Shown here: piece after piece, positions 1-7,872 of the stretch
How positions within the stretch are numbered: the first letter of the stretch is position 1
Layout of the letters: every line of letters begins with the position of its first letter
From: Flavobacterium frigoritolerans
Lineage (GTDB): Bacteria > Bacteroidota > Bacteroidia > Flavobacteriales > Flavobacteriaceae
Assembly (NCBI RefSeq): GCF_025847275.1
Contig: NZ_JAOZEV010000003.1
Location: forward strand, 1-64,000
Direction: 5' to 3'
DNA: 64,000 nt
Notes under the pieces: model-generated
Database searches by the model: none
What the model saw: only the letters and a program-made list of their open reading frames with translations
What the model was told of the DNA's origin: nothing
Position numbers and translations under genes: made by a program

Positions 1-416
1 GTTCCTGGCTTAAGAATGTAAACTATACCTGTACTATTATCTACATAAATTGTACTGTCTGCATTGATTCCTGAAGCTCCCGGTGTTCCCGGTGCTCCTG
101 TACCTCCGGCTATTCCGTTATTCTCACCTGATACAACAATTCTATTCCATTTATTTTCATACCAATAGTAGTATCCTGGCTTAATGTCAGCTACAGTAGC
201 TGTATTAAAAACCAACAAACTATTTATATTTCCATTGGCAATTGTGGTAACGTCAGTAGTATTCTTTAATTGGATTCTAGGAATTAATACTCCCTTATCT
301 TGGGCTACAACTTCTAATTGAGAAGAAGAATTTGGCATCGTTGTTCCTATACCAACCTGAGAATACGCTGAGTAACTCGATAGTACAAAAAATAATGGTA
401 GTAATTTATTCTTCAT
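1..416 (-). CDS. Collagen-like secreted surface protein (partial, C-terminus off left edge)
   Basis: Translating the minus strand from the ATG at 414-416 gives 138 residues with no stop before the window edge. A signal peptide (MKNKLLPLFFVLSSYSAYSQ) is followed by VGIGTTMPNSSSQLEV and DKGVLIPRI, a start typical of large flavobacterial surface or tail-fibre-like proteins, and then by a short Gly-rich collagen-like stretch (GGTGAPGTPGASG). It lies downstream of the sprF/ompA genes on the same strand but has its own promoter at about 537-544. A surface-exposed protein exported with the help of the neighbouring PorP/SprF protein is the likely role; this is inferred from context. No function can be given for the missing C-terminal part. 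Confidence 0.8.
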   Translation of the reverse strand, partial: MKNKLLPLFFVLSSYSAYSQVGIGTTMPNSSSQLEVVAQDKGVLIPRIQLKNTTDVTTIANGNINSLLVFNTATVADIKPGYYYWYENKWNRIVVSGENNGIAGGTGAPGTPGASGINADSTIYVDNSTGIVYILKPG

Positions 417-536
417 AAGGTTTTATTATTATTTTATGAGTTAATTTTTTTATAATCCTTAAAACTTAAATAGTAAGTTCACTATTCTAGTAATTATCAA
501 TTAATCACCTACTTACAAACCCGCTTTAAATTTTGA

Positions 537-600
537 CAAAATTACAATCTAAGTCTCTTCACGAGCTACCACATAAACCTCTAAAATCAGCATAAAAAGT
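537..600 (-). promoter_or_regulatory. Promoter with 35-bp CTACCACA box, copy A
   Basis: CAAAATTA at 537-544 is TAATTTTG on the minus strand, a match to the Bacteroidota -7 element TAnnTTTG. Exactly 21 bp further upstream lies a 35-bp box (566-600) reading CTACCACA-N8-TAAAATCA-N-CAT-N-AAAAG on the + strand. Two other promoters in this window carry the same box at the same spacing. The predicted transcript would start near 531 and carry a leader of roughly 115 nt before the ATG at 416. Confidence 0.6.
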
Positions 601-697
601 CAAAAAAACACAATAAACAAGTACAAACCAATGAATTACACGCTTTTAGAAACTAAAAAAAGTCTAAAAACCAATAAAGACAAATCTTTTATTTAAC

Positions 698-740
698 AAA
701 AAAAGGGCTCGACTTTAATTAATAAGTCAAACCCTTTTTT
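698..740 (-). terminator. Terminator of the sprF-ompA operon
   Basis: An imperfect hairpin (GGG..GACTT at 705-715 with AAGTC..CCC at 724-734) is flanked by A-runs on the left and T-runs on the right, so it can act in both orientations. It sits just past the stop of the OmpA-family gene. The rest of the gene-free stretch 417-758 holds promoter copy A and nothing else that I recognise. Confidence 0.7.
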
Positions 741-758
741 CTTTCTAATTCAAATTTA

Positions 759-2966
759 TCAGTTCTGTTCTTTTATAATAATAATAAATTCTGAACGTCT
801 GTTTAATTCATGCTCTACTTCAGTACATTTTACACCATCACTGCATTTATTAATAAGCTGTGATTCTCCGTACCCATCACCCCTGACTCTATCTCGAGAA
901 ATTCCACCTTCTAGAACAATATAATCTGTGGTTGTTTTTGCTCTATTTTTGGATAATTTCATATTATAATCGTCTTTACCCCTACTATCAGTATGCGACC
1001 TAACTTCTATAGAGAGACTTGGACGACTCTTCATTAAATTAATTACTTTATCCAATTCTATTTTAGAAGATTTACGTATTATATATCCACCATAATCAAA
1101 ATAGATAGGATTTAGTCTGAGTTTATTAGTAAGATCATCCCCATCTTTAAGCATTACCACTTTATCATCAACGATGACCGTCAACTCATTAAATAAAGCC
1201 ACTGCTAGATCTTTTCTTTCTCCCATTTTCAGCCCTTCTACGAACAATTTTTCTAATGTATATCCTTTTTTCTTAAATACAAAGCTATAATTTTTCAATG
1301 CTGGTAAGTCAAACAAATACTTTCCAGATATGTCTGTAACTAATGTTTTAACAACTTCGTTAAGATCATTATAAACTGTTATTTCAACATTATCTAAAGG
1401 CTTCCCGCTTGCGCTGTCTTTTATTGTTCCAAAATAATCTGGCCTCAATTTAAAAGGAAAAGCTATTGGTTTTATCTCTAAAAACTTATACAAATCATCA
1501 TCTCCAGTTCCACCTTTTCTATTAGATGAGAAAAATCCTTTTTTGGATTCATTATCAATAACGTAAGCAAAATCATCACTCACGGAGTTAATAGGTTCAC
1601 CAACATTAACAACTACATATTTACCATCACTTCCCTTTACGGCTGCAAGAACATCTAAACCACCTAGACCAGGATGCCCATCTGAAGAAAAATATAATAT
1701 TCCGCTATCGTCAACAAAAGGAAATGTTTCACGTCCGTACGTATTTATATCCTCTCCTAAAGATTCTGCTCTAGTAGCAAATCCTCCACTTTTCTTTCTA
1801 TCTATCACATATAAATCAGTGTCATTCATTTTCTTCTTCCTATTAGACACAAAATACAACTGATCGTCATTTGGACTTAATGCCGGATGTGCCGATGAAG
1901 TCCCATCTACATTTATGGGATGAGGAAGCTGTTTTAAATTAGTCCATTTACCATTTACTTTTTGAGCCTGATAGAGCTTTAGCTGTGCAATTGCTTTTTT
2001 ATTCTTTGCTTTATTTATTATTTTATCATAAGGTACCAATCGTGTGAAATACATCGTTAAACCATCTTTTGTAATTATAGGTGTACTTTGATCGTACTTT
2101 GTATTGATATCTCCAGACAGTTTTTTTTCATTCTTTAATTCCCCAGCTTCATCAATTTGTGCTGAATATAGCTTAAGAAAAGGTTTATCATTCCAATTAT
2201 GTTTTCGCTTAATCAAAAATCCAGAATCCTTGGCTGTAGCATAAATTACTTCTTTGTACTTAGGAAGTTTATCCTCTTTTTTTACTTCGATATCTTCTTT
2301 AACAATTTCCTTCTTCTTCTCCGATAACTCCTCTTTTGTACCAAGAATATTACGATTGTCTTTTCTTCTTTTCTCCTCATTTTCTCTTATAGCTCTCGCT
2401 TTTTTCCGCTTTTCAAATTTAGCTATCTCAATAGCTTGCTTAATCGCTTCTTCATTAGGTACGAATGCTGTTCCAAAATCTGAAAGCGCTGAATTTATCC
2501 CTGCCTCACCCACCTCATCATATCTATCCGATTGTTGTGCAATGGCTTGTAAATATACTATTGGGTCCCATTTTTTAGCTTCCTCTTCTTTTCCTGCCTT
2601 CTCATAATGACTAGTAATTATTGAAAGCGCCTCCTCAGGATTGTCAGTTGCTCTAAGACAAACAGAATACCTATAAAAATACTCTGGTAAGCTATATTCC
2701 CCATCTTCAAACAACTTTGAATACCATTTTAAAGCATTGGAGTAATCCGAATTAAAAAAATAAGTATCTCCTAAACGAGCATATATTTCTTTAGAATTAT
2801 ATCCTTTTTCAACCAATCGTTCATATAATTTTCCTGCTTTTACAAAAGATAATTCTTCATATTTAGCATTTGCTTTTTCAAGTTCTTTATCTTTCTTTTG
2901 AGAAAAACTGATCGTACTGCTTAAACAAAAAAACAAAACAAGCACTTTGTGTATTTTTATTCCCAT
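759..2966 (-). CDS. OmpA family protein with TPR, PD40 repeats and peptidoglycan-binding domain
   Basis: The 735-residue product has a signal peptide (cleavage near SFSQ). TPR-like helices follow over roughly residues 25-140 and a Lys/Glu-rich linker to about 240. WD40-like PD40 propeller repeats (ITKDGLTMYFTR, ALSPNDDQLYFVSNR, DDSGILYFSSDG) extend to about 500, then a carboxypeptidase-regulatory-like beta domain (about 515-590). The C-terminal OmpA domain carries SHTDSRG and a typical NRA helix. Such proteins anchor outer-membrane assemblies to peptidoglycan. It lies 21 bp downstream of the sprF-like gene and is almost certainly cotranscribed, which fits a T9SS accessory role in exporting or attaching a surface protein. 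Confidence 0.92.
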   Translation of the reverse strand: MGIKIHKVLVLFFCLSSTISFSQKKDKELEKANAKYEELSFVKAGKLYERLVEKGYNSKEIYARLGDTYFFNSDYSNALKWYSKLFEDGEYSLPEYFYRYSVCLRATDNPEEALSIITSHYEKAGKEEEAKKWDPIVYLQAIAQQSDRYDEVGEAGINSALSDFGTAFVPNEEAIKQAIEIAKFEKRKKARAIRENEEKRRKDNRNILGTKEELSEKKKEIVKEDIEVKKEDKLPKYKEVIYATAKDSGFLIKRKHNWNDKPFLKLYSAQIDEAGELKNEKKLSGDINTKYDQSTPIITKDGLTMYFTRLVPYDKIINKAKNKKAIAQLKLYQAQKVNGKWTNLKQLPHPINVDGTSSAHPALSPNDDQLYFVSNRKKKMNDTDLYVIDRKKSGGFATRAESLGEDINTYGRETFPFVDDSGILYFSSDGHPGLGGLDVLAAVKGSDGKYVVVNVGEPINSVSDDFAYVIDNESKKGFFSSNRKGGTGDDDLYKFLEIKPIAFPFKLRPDYFGTIKDSASGKPLDNVEITVYNDLNEVVKTLVTDISGKYLFDLPALKNYSFVFKKKGYTLEKLFVEGLKMGERKDLAVALFNELTVIVDDKVVMLKDGDDLTNKLRLNPIYFDYGGYIIRKSSKIELDKVINLMKSRPSLSIEVRSHTDSRGKDDYNMKLSKNRAKTTTDYIVLEGGISRDRVRGDGYGESQLINKCSDGVKCTEVEHELNRRSEFIIIIKEQN

Positions 2967-2987
2967 AATTAATTTAATTAGTTTTAT

Positions 2988-3929
2988 TTAGAAAAATCTT
3001 GGCGACATCATTCTTGATTTGGATCTGCCTAATACTTCAAATCTTAAGAAGATTTCATGAGATCCTGAGTTATAATTTGCAAGTTTCGTTGTTTCAGCAT
3101 CATACGCATAACCTACAAACAATGAATCTGAAACCTGGAATCCTGCAATACCACTTACTGAGGCACTCCAACGATAGGCAAGTCCAGCTGTAAACTTTTC
3201 ATTAAACAAAAAATTTGCTGAAATATCTGTTTGTAATGGCGCTCCTTCCACAACCTTTGTAAGAAATGACGGTTTGAACTTTAAATTGTAATCTAAGTCA
3301 AAAACATATCCTGCGATTAAATAATAATGCATGCGCTCTTTTACAACATAATTTTGTGACTCATCCTTAGCTGATTTATTATAATGGCTATTTTCTAACA
3401 TATTAGGAATTGAAAGCCCTAAATATGATTTATTTGAATGCAGGTATACTCCTGCTCCAATATTTGGAGAGAATTTATTATCAATATTATATTGAAACCT
3501 TGGATCTGCAGGATCATAAATATTCAATTTAGTAAAATCAACATTTAATAAATTTGCCGTTCCTTTTAATCCAAAGGACAGCTTATAAAATGGTGACACA
3601 TCCAGAGTATAAGCTAAATCTACAGAAATATTATTTTCTGTAGATGGTCCTATATTGTCGTTTATCACCGACATTCCTAATCCCATGTTAGGACTAATCG
3701 GTGCATTAATTGATAATGTATTTGTTTTTGGTGCTCCATCTAATCCTACCCATTGTGTTCTATGCAATCCTAAAATGCTAATTGCACCACGAGAGCCTGC
3801 ATAAGCAGGATTTATATTGATTGTGTTATACATGTATTGTGTGTATTGAGCATCTTGTTGCCCAAACATCACACTTGAATAACTGCACAATATAACTGCT
3901 ATAAATAATTTTAATCTTTTCATTTTCAT
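2988..3929 (-). CDS. PorP/SprF family type IX secretion membrane protein
   Basis: The 313-residue outer-membrane beta-barrel-like protein has a signal peptide ending near VMFGQQ, followed by the family hallmark DAQYTQYMYN..NINPAYAGSRG. Many short alternating strands and a C-terminal region ending in aromatic and basic residues fit a porin-like barrel. SprF-like proteins serve as T9SS partners for specific adhesins in gliding bacteria. It is the first gene of an operon with the OmpA-family gene and is preceded by promoter copy B. Which surface protein it serves is unknown; the collagen-like gene two positions downstream is the obvious candidate. Confidence 0.93.
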   Translation of the reverse strand: MKMKRLKLFIAVILCSYSSVMFGQQDAQYTQYMYNTININPAYAGSRGAISILGLHRTQWVGLDGAPKTNTLSINAPISPNMGLGMSVINDNIGPSTENNISVDLAYTLDVSPFYKLSFGLKGTANLLNVDFTKLNIYDPADPRFQYNIDNKFSPNIGAGVYLHSNKSYLGLSIPNMLENSHYNKSAKDESQNYVVKERMHYYLIAGYVFDLDYNLKFKPSFLTKVVEGAPLQTDISANFLFNEKFTAGLAYRWSASVSGIAGFQVSDSLFVGYAYDAETTKLANYNSGSHEIFLRFEVLGRSKSRMMSPRFF

Positions 3930-3951
3930 TCTATTTATTAAAAATATGGTG

Positions 3952-4015
3952 CAAAATTATAGCATCAGCCTTTCTAATCACTACCACATAAATTCATAAA
4001 ATCATCATGAAAAGG
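3952..4015 (-). promoter_or_regulatory. Promoter with 35-bp CTACCACA box, copy B (sprF operon)
   Basis: CAAAATTA at 3952-3959 reads TAATTTTG on the minus strand, a good -7 element 23 nt upstream of the sprF-like ATG. The 35-bp box at 3981-4015 begins CTACCACA and contains TAAAATCA and AAAAG at the same offsets as copies A and C, again with a 21-bp gap. The remainder of the gene-free stretch 3930-4368 is AT-rich sequence plus the terminator at 4283-4312. Confidence 0.65.
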
Positions 4016-4282
4016 TATATGAGGAAATATGGTTATTAAAGAAAATTTTTAATGACTTTAGGCTCCTGAAATAAGCTAGAAGACTGAATTTTGAAAATGA
4101 ACATTAACTAACTTATTGCATTTATCTTAATTTATTAGCGTCTTTATTCAAACATTACTTAATCATGAAAATTTGGTTATTATTTGTTTATCTATAAATA
4201 GAGCAAATACTCTATTTGTTTTTTCTTGTCCTTACTTCTTTGTTTCAATTCTAAAAAACTCAAGATCTTTAATTTTCCAAAT

Positions 4283-4312
4283 AAAAAACCCGACCACTTT
4301 ACGCAATCGGGA
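4283..4312 (-). terminator. Terminator after the HTH-less AraC paralogue
   Basis: CCCGA (4289-4293) pairs with TCGGG (4307-4311) and A- and T-runs flank it. On the minus strand the hairpin is followed by a run of T. It lies about 57 bp past the stop of the 4369-5025 gene. A close relative of this hairpin follows the paralogous gene at 7873, so the terminator seems to have been copied together with the gene family. Confidence 0.7.
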
Positions 4313-4368
4313 AAAATAAATATAAAAAAATCACAAATATATTACTAATCCGTAGGAGGGTGCAATTA

Positions 4369-5025
4369 TTAAAAATTACTATTAAAATCATTATAAAATC
4401 CGTCTTTTAAAGAGGTAAAATCAATATTACTACTTAAAAAATTAGCCAATAACTTATAAGAGATACCTTTTAAATAGTAATCAAAAGAGGCATTAAATAT
4501 CGATTTTTTTTTCAAAGAAAGAATTAGCATCAAACTATTACTATCTATACAACTATAATAGCAACCATCACTATTGTTGAGTTTTTTATTAATAGATCCA
4601 TGGTTTAGCATTTTACCTACAAACTCTTGCATTATTTTTTTATCAATAAATAAAATAAAACCAAATATTCTCTCATTTACTGTTGGCTCATAAAGATTTT
4701 CAACTTGATTATTAAAAATAGAGAAATCTGAATTTATAATGTTATCCTTTTCATAATTTGCAACATGAACTTCACTCGGATTGTAATGTAAAATATAAAA
4801 TTCTTCCTTAGATATAAGTTTGTTTAACCTAATCGGGCTTCTTAGAGTATAATCTTTAAAGAGAATCGAAATACCTCGTGTAACCTCTGTAAAATAAATA
4901 TATCCTGTACCTAGTATTTCTGGAATAATTATTATTTTATTATCAATAATTTCCGCTCCCATTTCTTCCGCAAAACCTTGTTGCCATTGAGGACTTAATG
5001 AATAAAAATGTGCTATTTTTTTCAT
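4369..5025 (-). CDS. AraC-regulator paralogue lacking the DNA-binding domain (sensor domain only)
   Basis: A product of 218 residues is predicted from the ATG at 5023-5025. A longer frame opens at 5088, but that ATG lies inside a hairpin, and the homologous start MKKIAHFYSLSPQWQQGF matches the N-termini of the two B-type AraC neighbours (IYSLTPEWRQDF). The similarity continues through PIRLNKLISKEEFYILHYN and the NERIFGF segment, then stops at the point where the relatives begin their linker and AraC helix-turn-helix. A stop codon and a terminator follow directly. The frame is intact, so this looks like a stand-alone sensor domain and not a decaying gene. Its ligand and function are unknown. 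Confidence 0.75.
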   Translation of the reverse strand: MKKIAHFYSLSPQWQQGFAEEMGAEIIDNKIIIIPEILGTGYIYFTEVTRGISILFKDYTLRSPIRLNKLISKEEFYILHYNPSEVHVANYEKDNIINSDFSIFNNQVENLYEPTVNERIFGFILFIDKKIMQEFVGKMLNHGSINKKLNNSDGCYYSCIDSNSLMLILSLKKKSIFNASFDYYLKGISYKLLANFLSSNIDFTSLKDGFYNDFNSNF

Positions 5026-5083
5026 ACTATATATTTTACAAAGCATTTCAAACTGCTTCAGAATTTGCATAATTTTTTTAAAA

Positions 5084-5103
5084 CCCACTAAATAATCTGT
5101 GGG
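5084..5103 (-). terminator. Possible weak terminator between two AraC-family genes
   Basis: CCCAC (5084-5088) can pair with GTGGG (5099-5103) around a 10-nt loop, and on the minus strand the stem is followed by TTTT and an A-run. It would separate the gene at 5222-6226 from the HTH-less gene at 4369. The stem is short, so read-through is likely. Confidence 0.35.
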
Positions 5104-5221
5104 ATAAAATTAATATATACCTATCCTGAAATAGTTCAATTTAAATTAAAAAAACAGCAAAAAAAAACTATAATTACTCTTAAGAGTTTAATTAATACTA
5201 TCTAAAATATAAGCAATTACG

Positions 5222-6226
5222 TTAATCTAATTTTGCCTTAAATACAGTATGTGGCAAATCTCCATGGTGTTTTTTATATACCTCAGAAAAATAAGATATT
5301 TTATTATATCCTAATTCATAAGCAATATCACTAATTAATTTAAAATTTCTACTTTCTAATAGCTCTTTTGCCAATATTAATTTTTCATTTTTAAAAAAAG
5401 ATGCTGGACTCATACCAAATACGTTCCTGTATAAATTTCTATATTTTGAAATCGACATATTAGCAATTTCAGATAATAATTTTAAACCTGGAAAAGGCAA
5501 CAAAAGATTAGATAATAAATATTCTTGGGTCTTCATAATAGCATTTAAATCTTTTTCTAAAAATAACCCTCTACTTTGTGCATTAGAGTTTAATCTTTCA
5601 ACAAAATATCCAAAGAGTTTATGAACTGTACTTTTTAATAAAAATTCATAATTTGTATCGTTCATACTCTGCTGCTTCAAATTGTATAATGCGACTTTAC
5701 TCCTACTATCTATATGTCCGTAATAAAACATTCTCCCTTTTTCATCATCAAAAATATTTTTAAAATCTTTTTCCAAAGTAACATCTTGAAAATAACTTTT
5801 AACAAACGACTTACGAATACACAGTCGTAAAGAATATACTCTTTCTCCAACTGAAGAAACATACGTGCTTTCATGATGACTATCAATGATCGCAAACCCA
5901 AGTTTTGATTTATATCCTGTTTTGTGTTTTACACCGTCAACGAAATGCTTACTATAGTTGTCGCTCATATCATAATAAACAATCCAAAAATCCTCCTCAG
6001 ATGGCATTCGTGTAAAACGCATTGGTTCATTTAATACTAAATCAACAATAAATACAGATACAGCTCTGGAAATTTTTACAAAATAACCAGAACCACTAGC
6101 CATTCGCTCTGGAAAGTCAATTCGCTTATTATCAACCACTGTACAATCCAATCCTTGTATAAAATCTTGTTGCCATTCAGATTTTAATGATATAGTATGT
6201 TTAAATTCTGGTATTGTTATATCCAT
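5222..6226 (-). CDS. AraC family transcriptional regulator, B-type (pair 1)
   Basis: I chose the ATG at 6224-6226 (MDITIPEFKHTISLK) over the upstream frame opening because it aligns with the start of the paralogue at 8868 and leaves a 10-bp gap to the preceding gene. The 334-residue product has a sensor region of about 230 residues (GHIDSRSKVAL, DEKGRMFYY) and a C-terminal AraC/XylS double helix-turn-helix (KNEKLILAKELLES, ISDIAYELGYNKISYFSEVYK). It is very similar along its whole length to the 7873-8868 protein. The ligand-binding part matches no family I recognise. It probably acts together with its A-type partner, with which it forms an operon. Confidence 0.88.
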   Translation of the reverse strand: MDITIPEFKHTISLKSEWQQDFIQGLDCTVVDNKRIDFPERMASGSGYFVKISRAVSVFIVDLVLNEPMRFTRMPSEEDFWIVYYDMSDNYSKHFVDGVKHKTGYKSKLGFAIIDSHHESTYVSSVGERVYSLRLCIRKSFVKSYFQDVTLEKDFKNIFDDEKGRMFYYGHIDSRSKVALYNLKQQSMNDTNYEFLLKSTVHKLFGYFVERLNSNAQSRGLFLEKDLNAIMKTQEYLLSNLLLPFPGLKLLSEIANMSISKYRNLYRNVFGMSPASFFKNEKLILAKELLESRNFKLISDIAYELGYNKISYFSEVYKKHHGDLPHTVFKAKLD

Positions 6227-6236
6227 TTGCACTTTT

Positions 6237-7208
6237 TTAAAATAAATTTTGATACTCTTTAGGATAGATTCCATACATCTCATTAAATCGTTTTGCCAAA
6301 TAAGAAACATTTGCATAATTTAATTTGTGAGCTACTTCATTAACAGTAAATTTTCCTGTTTCAAGCAATTCTTTGGCTCGATTTAATTTATTATTATAGA
6401 AATAAGTTCCAGGGTTTACTCCCGAGATTTTAGCAAAAAGTATTTTATATTTTGAAGGCGACATAGCAACTTGTTCTGCTAAAAAGTTAACTCCAGGAAA
6501 AGGTCCTTCTATACTGTTTTGCAGCATCGTTTTTGAAGCTATAATATTCTTTATATCTGCTGTAATTGTTTTATCAATAATAATTTTTTTATTATTTAAC
6601 TGTTCTAAACAATTACCAATTAATCCATATACAAGACCTTTAAAATATACTTTGTACAAGGAACTATCAGAAGATATTTTTCTAAAATCATTTATCAAAA
6701 TCAAACTCTCCGTGCCCATTCGATCCAAACGAATGACTGTATTCTTTTGGGCATCAAGAATAATATCAGCAATTGGAGTTATCTTGGAGAAATACTTTTT
6801 TAATGCTTCTTTATCAAACAAAATACAAATAACAAATAGTCTAGTTCCTTTTTTAACAATATAATCCAAATCTATTGTACAATCTACGATAGATAAATTA
6901 TAATTTAATTTCCCTAATAAAGTAACCTCATCATCCAGAATAAAATCAATATCCAAATTAGTAAGGTAAAAATGAAACCCAATAAAATTATTATTCTCGT
7001 TACGATATTTTAACAATACTTCTTCTTTATAAGTTGTATCAATCAACATAGCAGTAATACCATCTTCTATTGGCAAGAAAAAATGAGTGCCTTTAAACAT
7101 TTCATTATCTCCTTTAATGAAATTACCTTCAAGACAACCTCCCGTTGCTTCTGCTAATACATCAACCCAATTGAGTGATGAGTTATAATTATATGTTACT
7201 GTTTTCAT
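6237..7208 (-). CDS. AraC family transcriptional regulator, A-type (pair 1)
   Basis: The 323-residue protein has an N-terminal sensor region (MKTVTYNYNSSLNWVDVLAEA, EGNFIKGDNEMFKGTHFFLP) and a C-terminal AraC HTH (YNNKLNRAKELLETGKF, VNEVAHKLNYANVSYLAKRF). It is the first gene of a two-gene unit with the B-type regulator. It is a clear paralogue of the 8878-9858 protein and a more distant relative of the B-type proteins, sharing the pattern FPG..LA..A.MS.SKYK just before the HTH. The target genes are not evident from sequence alone. Confidence 0.88.
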   Translation of the reverse strand: MKTVTYNYNSSLNWVDVLAEATGGCLEGNFIKGDNEMFKGTHFFLPIEDGITAMLIDTTYKEEVLLKYRNENNNFIGFHFYLTNLDIDFILDDEVTLLGKLNYNLSIVDCTIDLDYIVKKGTRLFVICILFDKEALKKYFSKITPIADIILDAQKNTVIRLDRMGTESLILINDFRKISSDSSLYKVYFKGLVYGLIGNCLEQLNNKKIIIDKTITADIKNIIASKTMLQNSIEGPFPGVNFLAEQVAMSPSKYKILFAKISGVNPGTYFYNNKLNRAKELLETGKFTVNEVAHKLNYANVSYLAKRFNEMYGIYPKEYQNLF

Positions 7209-7388
7209 TTTAAAAATCTGGTTTTTATATCCCTAAATTCATTTTAATAAATGCAATCAACACATATTATATATCATTGATAGTTAATTAATAAATTTTA
7301 AAATAAGTTGACAACAAATTGTTTAGAGACAAGATCTCTTTTGTAAAAATAGATGCTGTTTTAAATTGATATTTTATTTAGCAAGTAG

Positions 7389-7625
7389 TTAATTCTCTAC
7401 ATGCTTAACTGTAAATTTTAAATTCGTAAAGTCGAATATGTAGGTCCCTTTATTCTTTAATATTGGCTTTTTAATAATCAATTCTTCATAAACTCTAAAA
7501 GCCTCATGCTCTTTAACTGATAAATCATGCTTACATGCCCAATTTCTGAGTGCATCTTTGTATACTAAATGTCCATTGACTGAATACTGCACATGATCTA
7601 TAATTGGTATTATTGTTATGCTCAT
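7389..7625 (-). CDS. Small hypothetical protein between the two AraC pairs
   Basis: The 78-residue product has no signal peptide or membrane segment. It begins with a beta-rich start (MSITIIPIIDHVQYSVNG), has a charged helical centre (KHDLSVKEHEAFRVYEELI) and ends in another strand-rich part (GTYIFDFTNLKFTVKHVEN). I do not recognise a family. Support for a real gene comes from a clear promoter upstream (TTTG-N17-TACTTTTG on the minus strand, copy C of the shared box) with a leader of roughly 90 nt. It sits between two duplicated regulator pairs and shares its promoter box with the T9SS surface genes, so it may be a target of those regulators. Confidence 0.6.
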   Translation of the reverse strand: MSITIIPIIDHVQYSVNGHLVYKDALRNWACKHDLSVKEHEAFRVYEELIIKKPILKNKGTYIFDFTNLKFTVKHVEN

Positions 7626-7723
7626 TATTTATCTTTACAAATTAGTTTACCTTCCTTGCAACTTCTAACAAAATCAATACTTTGTTAATTTTTTTAGTAA
7701 ATAATGTTATTAAAAGTACTTTG

Positions 7724-7787
7724 CAAAAGTATATTACCGCCGTTCTTTCAAACTACCACACACGACCATAAAATCAACATAAAAAGT
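7724..7787 (-). promoter_or_regulatory. Promoter with 35-bp CTACCACA box, copy C
   Basis: CAAAAGTA at 7724-7731 is TACTTTTG on the minus strand (-7). CAAA at 7749-7752 supplies a TTTG -33 element with a 17-bp spacer. The box at 7753-7787 starts CTACCACA and has TAAAATCA and CAT-N-AAAAG at the same positions as copies A and B; the gap to the -7 is again 21 bp. It would drive the 78-residue ORF. Confidence 0.65.
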
Positions 7788-7822
7788 TACAGATCCCAAG
7801 ATAAGAGCTATCTCAAGAAACA

Positions 7823-7852
7823 AAAAAACCCGATTACGTTACATAATCGGGC
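7823..7852 (-). terminator. Terminator after AraC pair 2
   Basis: CCCGATTA (7829-7836) and TAATCGGG (7844-7851) form a perfect 8-bp stem with a 7-nt loop; on the minus strand a T-run follows. It lies about 20 bp past the stop of the 7873-8868 gene. Confidence 0.85.
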
Positions 7853-7872
7853 AATAATATTATTTTCTGCAT

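Noticed and set aside
2254..2607. 117-codon frame on the plus strand
   Set aside because: Antisense to the linker of the OmpA-family gene; Ser/Phe-rich shadow of a Lys/Glu-rich coding region.
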